DNA of 64,000 bases from Paenibacillus albidus. Lineage in GTDB: Bacteria > Bacillota > Bacilli > Paenibacillales > Paenibacillaceae. The translations under genes were made by a program, and so were the position numbers. The notes below the pieces were generated by a model, which made no database searches, had not been told where the DNA came from, and saw nothing but the letters and a program-made list of their open reading frames with translations. This document shows positions 53,862 through 62,655 of the stretch, one piece after another. The stretch lies in assembly GCF_014644435.1 (NCBI RefSeq), contig NZ_BMKR01000011.1:124001-188000 (forward strand), in the 5' to 3' direction. Each line of letters starts with the position of its first letter. Within the stretch, counting starts at the first letter, position 1.

Positions 53862-55522
53862 GTCCGGGCTACCTCCTCCACTGTCAGCGCTTCCGGCAGC
53901 CAATCCCGTACCATGCGGTTCACTGCGGTCGTATAGAAAAAATTAGCACCGAAAAAACGCTCCGGCGGACTTTCTGCCGTAATGCCTCCGTCAAACAGCA
54001 TGGCACAACGGGTAGCATAACTGGCTGCGAATTCCACATCATGTGTGACGATCAGAATACTCATTCCCCGATCCCGCAACAGCTGCAGCAGGGCAGCCAG
54101 CTTCTCTTTTGCTCCGGGATCAAGCCCTTTGGTCGGCTCATCCAGCAGCAGAATGTCCGGCTTCAGCAGCAGTACCATCGCCAGCGCGGTCTGCTGCTGC
54201 TGGCCGCCGCTGATATCCTGCGGATGGCTCTGCAGCACTTCACGAAGCTGGAAAACGCCCAATAGCGCAGCGATTTCCTCCCTTGCGGTCTGCTCAGTCA
54301 TTCCGGCATAATGCGCCATATGCTCAAGCTCCTCCTGCACGGTATCCTGGCTGAAATAGAGCAGTGGATTCTGGGCCAGATATCCGGCCGTCAGCCCTTT
54401 ATTCATTTCGACCTTGCCCCGCTGCGGCTTAGCCAGTCCAGCCAGCAGTTGGAGCAGTGTGGACTTGCCTGCACCGTTCCCGCCCATCAGCATCAGAAGC
54501 TCCCCGGGATAAAGCGACAGGGACAGCTTCTTCAGTACTTCCGGCCCGTCCTTCCGATAACGGAACGTAACTTCCCGGCAGCTCATTACCGCTGCTTCCG
54601 GCTGGGTGTGCGGCCCTGCCTCCTGAGCACCGGTCGCCGCCTTGCCGTTGTTCCGCTCCAAGGCTGCCAGATGGGGCAAAGTCTCCTGCAGCCACCGTTT
54701 GCCATCACGCACCGTCAAGGGAACCGGGGCTTCTGCCGCCCTGTCTATATCAGGCGAAAGCGCCAGAAACAAACGCGCCGCCGCAGGCAAATAGGCCAGA
54801 TGCGGCCATAGCTGCTCTTCACCCACTCTGCGTACCATGTCCCGTGGTGTGCCCTCAGCCCTAAGTTGGCCTCCGGTAAGCAGCAGCACCCGATCCGCCA
54901 GCGGAAGCACTTCCTCCAGCCGATGCTCGCTGATGATGATGGTCATCGACATCTCCTGGTTCAAACGGTGTAGAATCTGGATAAATTCCCTTGCGGCCAC
55001 CGGATCAAGCTGGGATGTCGGTTCATCCAGCAGCAGCAGCTTGGGCTGAAGCAGCAGAACGGAAGCCAGATTAAGCAGTTGCTTCTGCCCCCCGGACAGC
55101 TCATGCACCGAACGGTAGAGCAGCGGCTCCAGCCCGAACAGACCGGAGATTTCCGCCAGTCTGCTGCGCATTACAGCCGGTTCCAGCCCCATATTCTCCA
55201 TGGCAAAAGCGAGCTCATGCCAGACTGTGTCCATAACAATCTGAGCGTCCGGGTTCTGAAAGACCATGCCGATCTCGCCGGCGGCGCTTTCTGCCGGCAG
55301 TTCGCTGAGAAGCTGGCCTTTATACCGGATGACACCGGCAGTTGTACCAACAGGTGTCAGCTCCCGCTTCAGATGGCGCAGCAGCGTAGTTTTGCCACAG
55401 CCGGAAGGGCCAAGAAGCACCACAAATTCACCTTCGTTCACCGAGAACGAGAGCTCATCAAGTGCGGCCCTGTCTTGATCGGGGTAGCGGAAAGATAAAC
55501 ATTCCGTTGCGAGGATCTCCAT
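53834..55522 (-). CDS. Fused ECF transporter ATPase (EcfA-EcfA')
   Basis: A 562-residue protein with two complete ABC ATPase domains. Domain 1: GPSGCGKTT, LSGGQKQLL, LLLLDEPTSQLD. Domain 2 (from about 310): GGNGAGKST, ISGGQQQQT, ILLLDEPTKGLD. It couples ATP use to the T and S subunits. The start at 55522 is eight bases after GGGAG; the ATG at 55528 is too close. The gene starts 85 bases inside the upstream EcfT gene. Confidence 0.93.
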   Translation of the reverse strand: MEILATECLSFRYPDQDRAALDELSFSVNEGEFVVLLGPSGCGKTTLLRHLKRELTPVGTTAGVIRYKGQLLSELPAESAAGEIGMVFQNPDAQIVMDTVWHELAFAMENMGLEPAVMRSRLAEISGLFGLEPLLYRSVHELSGGQKQLLNLASVLLLQPKLLLLDEPTSQLDPVAAREFIQILHRLNQEMSMTIIISEHRLEEVLPLADRVLLLTGGQLRAEGTPRDMVRRVGEEQLWPHLAYLPAAARLFLALSPDIDRAAEAPVPLTVRDGKRWLQETLPHLAALERNNGKAATGAQEAGPHTQPEAAVMSCREVTFRYRKDGPEVLKKLSLSLYPGELLMLMGGNGAGKSTLLQLLAGLAKPQRGKVEMNKGLTAGYLAQNPLLYFSQDTVQEELEHMAHYAGMTEQTAREEIAALLGVFQLREVLQSHPQDISGGQQQQTALAMVLLLKPDILLLDEPTKGLDPGAKEKLAALLQLLRDRGMSILIVTHDVEFAASYATRCAMLFDGGITAESPPERFFGANFFYTTAVNRMVRDWLPEALTVEEVARTWSNSVSRS

Positions 55523-56382
55523 AACCATTTCTCCCTTCCTTCAAGCCATAGCGGTGTCAATGCAAACAAGCAAAAGCCGATAAAACACGTTGCCTCTCCC
55601 CCGCCGAATTGCACGGGCTTCATGCGCGGATAAATCTCAATTTTTCCATACCCCTGCAGCCAGCCCCCAAGCACAATCAGTCCACAAACCGCCAATATCG
55701 CAAGCAAAGCGACATCGCGCCGGTCCAGCTTATAAATGGCATAGGCGCTGCGTTTGCGGAGGCCGAAGCCGCGGGCCTTCATGGAGTCGGCGGTTTGCAG
55801 CGCCTCTTCCAGCGACCAGGTCAGCAGTACCTTCAGCAGGGTCATGCCGTCCCGCATTCTTTTGCGCAAATTGCCCGTTCCCACATCGATTCCCCGGATC
55901 CGCTGGATCAGCGTGATCTGGTGCAAACGCCGCTGGAACAAAGGGACAAAGCGAATCGCCATCAGGGTCAGCAGGGCGCTTTTGGGAGCGGCAGCAGCGA
56001 ATAAATACATAAATTTATCGGTTGTTACCGTATAGTTGTATGAAATAAATACGATGAACAGCGTCAGGAGGACCACCATCATCATCAAGCCGTACAGGAT
56101 CGCTTCCAGTGTAATCGGCTGATCCAGAAAGTAAAACAGGATATGTGAGCCCCTGTGAGAGAATAAAGGGTTCAGCACCGCCACGGAGCCCGCCATCAGC
56201 AGATAAAACGGCAGGCCGCGCAGCAAAGGGCGCCCCTGGCCTTGAAGCAGCAGCAGAATCGCCACTGCGGTCAGCTCCGTCAGCAGATACAGCGGATGAA
56301 AAAGCAGCATCGCAAACAGCAGCAGCCCGGCATAGTACAACAAAGCTACGGAAGGATGTACGGACCGGAATCCCCCGTTCAC
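55438..56382 (-). CDS. ECF transporter T component (EcfT)
   Basis: A 314-residue membrane subunit with a CbiQ/EcfT-type coupling region (MKARGFGLRKRSAY; the family's first Ala-Arg-Gly motif is in this stretch). GTG start overlaps the upstream stop (GTGA). The C-terminal 28 residues run into the ATPase gene by 85 bases; this long overlap looks like a frame extension at the 3' end. Confidence 0.9.
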   Translation of the reverse strand: MNGGFRSVHPSVALLYYAGLLLFAMLLFHPLYLLTELTAVAILLLLQGQGRPLLRGLPFYLLMAGSVAVLNPLFSHRGSHILFYFLDQPITLEAILYGLMMMVVLLTLFIVFISYNYTVTTDKFMYLFAAAAPKSALLTLMAIRFVPLFQRRLHQITLIQRIRGIDVGTGNLRKRMRDGMTLLKVLLTWSLEEALQTADSMKARGFGLRKRSAYAIYKLDRRDVALLAILAVCGLIVLGGWLQGYGKIEIYPRMKPVQFGGGEATCFIGFCLFALTPLWLEGREKWLWRSSQRNVYLSATPIKTGPHLMSSRSR

Positions 56383-57296
56383 GGCGCCTTGGCTCCCAGG
56401 TCCTTGCCAAGATCAAGCGTGTAAAGCCACTCGATGGTATCACCTGGGGTTACCGTATAGGCTCCGGCGCTTTTGCTCGGAAATTCCCCGTTCACCCGGT
56501 ACATCCAGCCACTTTCCGCGCCGCGGTCGAATTCATACAGGTTATCGATACCTTCAACATAGGCGAACCCTTTGGCACCGCTGAACTCCATCTGTACTTT
56601 GTTCCCGCGGGTGATACGCTTCAGCAGATCCAGCACGCTGTCGCCCTTCTCGACCTCGACTTCGGTTGCGGCGAGGATCGTGCCATGCTCCTCGTCCCCT
56701 ACAATGGACAAGGTTGCCGAAGTCGCGGCGCTATCCGCAGGCGCCGCAGGGCCGGGCGTCTCGGCCGGCTTCGCCGTGGCCGTAGCCGCTGGCTTGGCCG
56801 CCGGGGTGCTGGCCGCCCCGGCTTTGGCGGTCGCTGCTGGCTTCGCCGTGGCAGCAGGGGCCGAAGCAGCCGGCTTGACGCTGGCTGCGGGCCTGGTCTT
56901 GCCCTCTGCCGGGGCGGAGCCGGCAGAGGGCCGGGCAGCGCTGGCAGGCGCCTTCGGCGATGGTGCGGCGCTGCCCGGGAGTGCGGTGCCTGGCGCCGCG
57001 CCAGGCGCTGCACCCGGTGTGACAGCGCTGGCGGGGGCAGCGCTGGTAAGCGGGGCGGACGTCCCTTGCGCTGCCGGGGCGTCGGTTGCGGCCGCAGCCG
57101 GGCTGGACGGCTGCGGGGTTGCCGAGGCGGCAGGCGAAGCAGACGCCGCCGGGGCAGCGGTTTCCGCCGCAGGCAACGCCTCTGGGTCTGCAGCGTTCAA
57201 AGCTTTATTCTGCCCGGAAGAACATCCGGCGGTCAGTAGGACGACAAGCAGCAAGCCAGCCAGAACGGAAAGCCAGCGTGCAGCAGATTTGGTCAT
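56379..57296 (-). CDS. DUF4430 lipoprotein (transcobalamin-like domain)
   Basis: A 305-residue lipoprotein (lipobox LLTAGC). Residues about 30-200 are an Ala/Pro/Thr/Ser low-complexity spacer with many AKPAAT-like units. The C-terminal DUF4430 domain (about 205-305) has GTILAATEVEVEKGDSVLDL, SGWMYRVNGEFPSKSAGAY and TPGDTIEWLYT. This domain type is the beta domain of B12 carriers such as intrinsic factor. GGAGGTG precedes the ATG at 57296. It may hand cobalamin from the surface protein to the S component. Confidence 0.88.
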   Translation of the reverse strand: MTKSAARWLSVLAGLLLVVLLTAGCSSGQNKALNAADPEALPAAETAAPAASASPAASATPQPSSPAAAATDAPAAQGTSAPLTSAAPASAVTPGAAPGAAPGTALPGSAAPSPKAPASAARPSAGSAPAEGKTRPAASVKPAASAPAATAKPAATAKAGAASTPAAKPAATATAKPAETPGPAAPADSAATSATLSIVGDEEHGTILAATEVEVEKGDSVLDLLKRITRGNKVQMEFSGAKGFAYVEGIDNLYEFDRGAESGWMYRVNGEFPSKSAGAYTVTPGDTIEWLYTLDLGKDLGAKAP

Positions 57297-57418
57297 CAAT
57301 CAGAACACCTCCGTAAAAAGGGAAAAGAACGAGGGCCGTCAATTCTCCCCCGTTCCATCCTTTTGATTATATGATTGGGATTCCTTCAGCATAGTTCTCT
57401 ATCAAGACTTAGGCAAGC

Positions 57419-60400
57419 TTAGGGTAGTCTTACTGCAACCACCGCTGCCATCTCGCGGGTTACCGGTGCAGACGGATCGAACGCTCCGTCAAAGCCGGTC
57501 ATATATCCGAGATCCGACACAGCGTGAACCGCTGCCGAAGCATAACTGCTGATCTTGCTCTCATCCTTGAAGCTCTGCGCGTCTACAGGAGCTTCCAGTT
57601 TAAAGGCCCGGTAGATCATTACAGCCATATCCTGGCGGCTGATCGTTCCGTTCGGATGAAAGGCTGTTTTGCTGACACCATCAATAATGCCCAGTTCTTT
57701 CGCTTTGAGCACATCTCCATAATACCATGCACCGGCCTTCACGTCGCTGAATACCGGCGCGGAGGAAGCCGGGGCAGGTGTGTTGTTCGTCAATCTCAGC
57801 AACAGGGCTGCGAATTGCGCCCGTGTAATGTGCTGCTTCGGTGCGAATACGAGACTGTCGCTGCTTACACCCTGCATCAGCTTCTGGTCAAAAGCCTTCT
57901 GCACCGACTGCAGGGCCCAGGCCGAGATCTGTTTCTCATCGGCAAAAACCACCGCAGTGGAGCCGGAAGCTGCCGGAATCTCAGTGAAGCTGTACAGCTT
58001 CGTCTGTCCGTTCAGGAAGCGGTCATAGGCAGTCAGCGCCAGCAGAGCCTGCTCTGTGGCCAAGCCGTTGCTGGCCTTGTCCGCAGCCGCATGGGCGTAT
58101 CCCCCATCAGTCTGGCGGTAGGTTGCCAGATTGCTGAGCAGTCCGCCTTTGGCTTTGACAAACCGCGCATCTCCCGGACCCGCTCCAGCCGCAGACAGAG
58201 CAATGATAACCTGCGCTACACTTTCACTGTTCTCTTCACCGGAAAGCTTGAAGCCCCCGTTCTCCAATTGCTGCTTGGATAGCCAGTTGATGGCTTTATC
58301 GATAGCATTCTTCACAGCCGCCTGCTCTGCATGGACGGACAGTGCCGTTACAGCCATCGCCGTAATGTCCACATTATCCGCCTCGCCGCTGGTCAGCGGG
58401 AAGCCGCCGTCTTTGCTTTGCTGCTCCAGAATCCACTGGACCAGACGTTCCTTCGTCCACTGTGCATTGGCAGGGATGCTGTAATTTCCGCTATCCAGGG
58501 CGATCAGGGCAAAAATCGGTCCGTTGGTGCCTTGTTTGATCATGTTCTCGTTGTTGTAGATTTTCTCAATCAGATTGTAGCCGTCAATATTCAGCGGATT
58601 GCCGCCCGCTGCTGAAATGGCCATGGCCAAGCGCTCATAATCGGTAACTTTGCGGAACTCTCCTTGGTTCTCAGCAAGCTGGGCCTTCACCCCGCTTAAG
58701 TAGCTTGCCGGAAGAGAATTGCCGGATCGCACCAGGCCAATCGCCTGCCAGTCGCTGATCTCGCCTGCTGCCGTAATTGCTTTGGCCGTGGCGGCGATAT
58801 CCTTCTTCAGCTTCTCCGCTTCAGGCTCTGCTTTGCTGCGGTCGATAACCGCATAAGCCGTGAAGTGGGTGATTTTGCCGGTCATGATTCCGGTCTTGGC
58901 ATCCAAGGTAGACGGAACCGGAATCCAGCGGTTCGTGGTCTTATCCAGCCACGCTACGGTCAGATTGCCCGGATAATCCGTAGTCACAGGAATGACAAAG
59001 GACAGATCAACCGGTTTGGCAAACTTCGTGCCGTCCGGTGTGAACTCATACAGTCCGGAGACCAGCTCGGGACGGCTGGCGTTCTGCTCCTGTATGCTAA
59101 TCTTCACATTACCGCCCACAGCTCCAGCCGGAACTTGCAGCTGAACCTCATTTGCATTGTCTTTCAGCGCAGCTGCCGCACCCGGAGTAACCTCCTGCGT
59201 AATGGATACCTTATTCGCTGCCAGGGTCTTGCTGATTGCTGCCGCCTCTGCCGCAGTCATTTTGTTAGCTTCGTTTGTCACCGTAGTGGTCTGTCCCACT
59301 TGATTCACAGAGAGGGTGTTGTCGCTGGTAATCGCTCCAGCCGTACCGCCTCCTGCTCCTCCCGCTCCGCCTGTAGTGCCGGAACCATCCGTAGGCTGAT
59401 TCAGATCCACTCCACCGTTCGTTGTGTATCTCCAGGCGACTACATCACCGCTGGACAAAGTATACGCCCCTGCACTTACTTTTGGAAAAATGCCGTTGAC
59501 GGAATACATCCAGCCGCTCAGCGGGCCCAGATCGAATTCAGAAAGACCTGCTATGGAAGAGACATACAGATTGCTGCCGCTGCCCTCAGCGATAACCTGT
59601 CCACCCAGCTGACGTACCAGCAGACTGTAAGGTGTATCCCCTCCATTCAGGGTCATTGTACGGCTCGAAAGAATCGTTCCGCGCGAGCTGTCTCCGACCA
59701 CCGAAATAGTAGCTGTGGAGGCGACAGGCGCCGTTGTACTCGCGGCCTTGATGATAAGCGGCGTGGCAGTCCGTACAAGGGTCGGCACAGCGCCTTCACG
59801 GTATCCTGTCACAAGAAGCGTATGTGTACCTGCCGCCTTGCCGGAGGTAAACGACGCGATCCCTTCAGCATTGGTCGTAACTCTATCGTCGCCGATGCTT
59901 ACTTGCACTTCGGCAGCGGGAACAGTGCTTACCGTGGTTCCTGTTGCATCAGTCCACTGTGTGACATCTTTGGTGACCTTTACCGAAAATGCTTGTCCGG
60001 ATTCAGGAACAGCCGGTGTGACTATTACTGAGTTCACAAGCTGGGTTTCCGAGAAGTCTCCATAATAGAACAGGAGCTGGTCGGCCTCTGCAAGCTTATA
60101 ATCAGCCGCCCCTACATCCGGCTGTGTCCAGCGCCCGTCTTTATAGACCGCAAACATCCAGCCATCGTAAGGCCCGTACAGTTTTTCCTTAACTTCTCCT
60201 ATTGAGGTTACGTACTTGCCCATGCCGGAGCTGTTTGTGATCTCCAGCGGAATGCCTTGGGAGTCCGCCAGCTGCTCCAGTGCATCAAGCGCGGTATACC
60301 CGAGGCCTACACCTTGTCCTATAAGCCCTTGTGGACCTTCGATGGATATAGAAGCCTGCTTAGGCGATACTGCAAGCTTGCTTGTATGTCTTACAACGCT

Positions 60401-62014
60401 TGGTACCGCATCTTTCTGATAGCCTGTAATCTCCAGCGTATGCGTTCCACCTGCCACACCTGCCGGGAAGGTAGCTACACCCTCTGCATCGGCAGTTACG
60501 GTCTGTCCGGCAACCGAGACTTGAACATCCGCAGCCGGTACAGTGTGGGTCACCACCTTTGATCCGTCCCAATCGGAGACTTCCTTTAGGACTGTGACGA
60601 AGAACTTCTTACCGGCTTCAGGGTGTTCCGGTGTAACCGAGACAGACTGTATAAAGTTCGTGACCCCATACTCCCCATAATAAAAGAGTACTTTTTCAGA
60701 CGGTTGGAGCAGATAATCGCCCGCACCGACATCCGGCTGTTTCCAGTGTCCGTCTTTAGAGACTGCAAACATCCAGCCATCGTAGCCTCCGTATAGAGCC
60801 TCCGATACCCCGTCAATCATCTTTACATACTTGCCCATGGAGCTGTCTTTAATTTCCAGACTAATATTTTTGGCCTGAGCCAGCTTCTCCAGACCCTGCA
60901 CCGCAGTAGCGGCATGAATGGTTCCTGCAGCAATCGGTGCTTGTGGTCCTTCAATACTTACAACAGCCTGCACCCCCGGCTTCTGTGAACCAGGCTGGGT
61001 GAAATGATAGAACGTTTCACCTTTCAAATATAAATCATAAGCAACAAGTGCCTGAAGCGCCTGCTCTGTAGCCATTCCGTTTGCACCAGAGCCTACCAAA
61101 TGGCGGAAACTTCCATCGGGTAGTGCAAAACTCAAAAGATGATCCACCAGATTGCCGCCAGCTTTGGTGAATTCTGGCCCGGCCGGGTCAATCCCCATCG
61201 AGGTCAGGCCGATGATCGCCTGGGAAGTCGACTCACTGGAATGATTATATCCGCCGTCTGCTTTTTGTGCCTGGGATAACCAATTCACCGCACGGGTTCC
61301 AGCCGCTTGTACGTCCGGGTCATCTTTGTGCAGAGAAAGGGCATTTAAAGTCATTGCCGTGATATCCGGATCACTCTGCGTACCGAAGAAGATGAAGCCG
61401 CCATCCGCATTCTGCTTGGAGAGAATTTCCTTCAGCAGCTTGGCTTGTGTCCACAGTGCATCATCCGGCACTTTATATTGCCCGGAATCAAGGGCCAGCA
61501 GGCTGTATATCGGCCCATTAACCCCTTGTTTCGTCATTTGTCCAAAGTTGTATATTTTCTCAATCAGATTGTATCCGCCGAAGTTAGTAGCGTCACGGCC
61601 AATCGCCGTCACGGCCAGCGAAATACGCGCATAGTCCGTAACCTTGGTAAAGGTTCCGTTTGCTGCTTTAAGCGTACTCTCAAGCCCGGTACGGTAGCTG
61701 TCCGGGACCGCTGTGCCGCTGCGGGCAATGCTCATCGCATTCCATTCGGACAAGCTCCCATTAGCCAGTACATACTGTTTTGCCTTGTAAATGGCATCTG
61801 TGACACTGGCCGCTTGCGTTGCCACTTTTGCATCCACCGGAGCAGCCCCGGCATCATATGTAGCTTCAGTAACACTCGTCTCTTCCTGCACAGCAGAATT
61901 CTGTGCCTGTGCCCTAACTTGTCCTGCCGGAACCAGCGCGGTTCCGAGAACGGAAATAACCAGCAATAAGGCCAGTCCAAGCGCACAAGCCTTGGAGGTG
62001 AGTAGCTTCTTCAA
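57419..62014 (-). CDS. S-layer anchored B12-capture candidate: alpha barrels plus DUF4430
   Basis: A 1531-residue surface protein with a TTG start after AGAGGG. Layout by residue: signal peptide 1-35; alpha-barrel 1 with terpenoid-cyclase-type repeats (about 70-330; NADGGFIFFG, KADGGYNHSS); DUF4430 domains at about 350-450, 555-652 and 768-866, each with GWMFAV or GWMYSV; Ig-like linkers; a Gly/Thr linker; a ZU5-like beta domain (about 900-1055; LQVPAGAVGGNVKISI); alpha-barrel 2 (about 1061-1338; SKDGGFPLTSG, QTDGGYAHAA); three SLH domains (1353-1410, 1417-1472, 1478-1531) for wall binding. Alpha barrel plus DUF4430 is the architecture of intrinsic factor and transcobalamin. The cobalamin riboswitch ahead of it and the ECF genes behind it fit B12 capture. 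Binding itself is not proven from sequence. Confidence 0.88.
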   Translation of the reverse strand: MKKLLTSKACALGLALLLVISVLGTALVPAGQVRAQAQNSAVQEETSVTEATYDAGAAPVDAKVATQAASVTDAIYKAKQYVLANGSLSEWNAMSIARSGTAVPDSYRTGLESTLKAANGTFTKVTDYARISLAVTAIGRDATNFGGYNLIEKIYNFGQMTKQGVNGPIYSLLALDSGQYKVPDDALWTQAKLLKEILSKQNADGGFIFFGTQSDPDITAMTLNALSLHKDDPDVQAAGTRAVNWLSQAQKADGGYNHSSESTSQAIIGLTSMGIDPAGPEFTKAGGNLVDHLLSFALPDGSFRHLVGSGANGMATEQALQALVAYDLYLKGETFYHFTQPGSQKPGVQAVVSIEGPQAPIAAGTIHAATAVQGLEKLAQAKNISLEIKDSSMGKYVKMIDGVSEALYGGYDGWMFAVSKDGHWKQPDVGAGDYLLQPSEKVLFYYGEYGVTNFIQSVSVTPEHPEAGKKFFVTVLKEVSDWDGSKVVTHTVPAADVQVSVAGQTVTADAEGVATFPAGVAGGTHTLEITGYQKDAVPSVVRHTSKLAVSPKQASISIEGPQGLIGQGVGLGYTALDALEQLADSQGIPLEITNSSGMGKYVTSIGEVKEKLYGPYDGWMFAVYKDGRWTQPDVGAADYKLAEADQLLFYYGDFSETQLVNSVIVTPAVPESGQAFSVKVTKDVTQWTDATGTTVSTVPAAEVQVSIGDDRVTTNAEGIASFTSGKAAGTHTLLVTGYREGAVPTLVRTATPLIIKAASTTAPVASTATISVVGDSSRGTILSSRTMTLNGGDTPYSLLVRQLGGQVIAEGSGSNLYVSSIAGLSEFDLGPLSGWMYSVNGIFPKVSAGAYTLSSGDVVAWRYTTNGGVDLNQPTDGSGTTGGAGGAGGGTAGAITSDNTLSVNQVGQTTTVTNEANKMTAAEAAAISKTLAANKVSITQEVTPGAAAALKDNANEVQLQVPAGAVGGNVKISIQEQNASRPELVSGLYEFTPDGTKFAKPVDLSFVIPVTTDYPGNLTVAWLDKTTNRWIPVPSTLDAKTGIMTGKITHFTAYAVIDRSKAEPEAEKLKKDIAATAKAITAAGEISDWQAIGLVRSGNSLPASYLSGVKAQLAENQGEFRKVTDYERLAMAISAAGGNPLNIDGYNLIEKIYNNENMIKQGTNGPIFALIALDSGNYSIPANAQWTKERLVQWILEQQSKDGGFPLTSGEADNVDITAMAVTALSVHAEQAAVKNAIDKAINWLSKQQLENGGFKLSGEENSESVAQVIIALSAAGAGPGDARFVKAKGGLLSNLATYRQTDGGYAHAAADKASNGLATEQALLALTAYDRFLNGQTKLYSFTEIPAASGSTAVVFADEKQISAWALQSVQKAFDQKLMQGVSSDSLVFAPKQHITRAQFAALLLRLTNNTPAPASSAPVFSDVKAGAWYYGDVLKAKELGIIDGVSKTAFHPNGTISRQDMAVMIYRAFKLEAPVDAQSFKDESKISSYASAAVHAVSDLGYMTGFDGAFDPSAPVTREMAAVVAVRLP

Positions 62015-62063
62015 ATCTTATCCCTCTTTCCTGAAATGAATTGGGTCTTGCAGTGAACATAAT

Positions 62064-62090
62064 AAAGACCGCCCTGATAGGGGCGGCCGG
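62064..62090 (-). terminator. Riboswitch expression-platform terminator
   Basis: Minus-strand stem CCGCCCC-TATCA-GGGCGG followed by TCTTTATT, between the riboswitch and the start of the surface-protein gene. It probably forms when B12 is bound and stops transcription. Confidence 0.6.
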
Positions 62091-62182
62091 GAAGAATACA
62101 AACCAAGGCTGTGTGACCAAAGAAACGGTGTCGCACATCCATCTGTACAGGTTCCCTATTCTTACCCCCCGAAGAATAGAAA

Positions 62183-62350
62183 CGTCAGCAACAAGGCAGG
62201 TCTCCTGGCTCATGCCTCACTGCGGCTTTCCGCCTTCCCGTCCGTTCACAGGACAGTGGCCTACCCGAAAGCCGCTCCGCATTTACAGTGGCGGGACCGC
62301 GCCGGACTTGCACCGGGCTTCCCTTTTAAGCAGGTCCCGTCAGCGGGCCC
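62183..62350 (-). promoter_or_regulatory. Cobalamin (B12) riboswitch
   Basis: The minus strand has the full set of cobalamin-riboswitch landmarks in order: GGGAAGCCCGGTGCAAGTCC, the B12 box GCCACTGTAAATG, a long central stem, GCCAGGAGACCTGCC near the 3' side, and the closing GTTGCTGACG. It is followed by a terminator and the TTG start of the operon's first gene. Bound adenosylcobalamin should switch the five-gene operon off. Confidence 0.95.
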
Positions 62351-62389
62351 GCACCTTGTTTCATTAGTGTATTAAATTCAATATTCACA

Positions 62390-62418
62390 ATCATATCTAT
62401 AATTCCCCTGTATGTCTA
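62390..62418 (-). promoter_or_regulatory. Promoter of the cobalamin operon
   Basis: Minus strand TAGACA (62413-62418), a 17-base spacer, TATGAT (62390-62395). It starts transcription about 35 bases before the riboswitch. Confidence 0.6.
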
Positions 62419-62655
62419 TAGAAAAGCTGTTCCAATTCTCTTCCAACTCCCCTCCAACTCTATCAACAGTGCCTTGCTCTCCTGGCCCAGGTCCATTCTT
62501 ATAAGTTGTCCCTTTTCCCGCTGTGCCGAATGCTTTTCTGCTGTAAAAAGTACATCCAAATCTATTAAATCCAGACCTGAAACGTAACACTGCTGCATAT
62601 GGTGCATCAGAATTCCGACAGTATTGCCCATGCTCGGGTTTATTCCATCTTCAAC

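Noticed and set aside
56145..57239. 364-codon Arg/Gly-rich plus-strand frame
   Set aside because: Mirror of the Ala/Pro repeats in the DUF4430 lipoprotein; no start signal.
58865..60031. 388-codon plus-strand frame opposite the large surface protein
   Set aside because: Antisense to recognisable DUF4430 and barrel domains; rich in Ser, Arg and Cys as typical of shadow frames.
57419..62014. Calling the large protein a terpene or squalene cyclase
   Set aside because: The barrel repeats resemble that fold, but the SLH and DUF4430 domains and the cobalamin riboswitch point to ligand capture, not catalysis.
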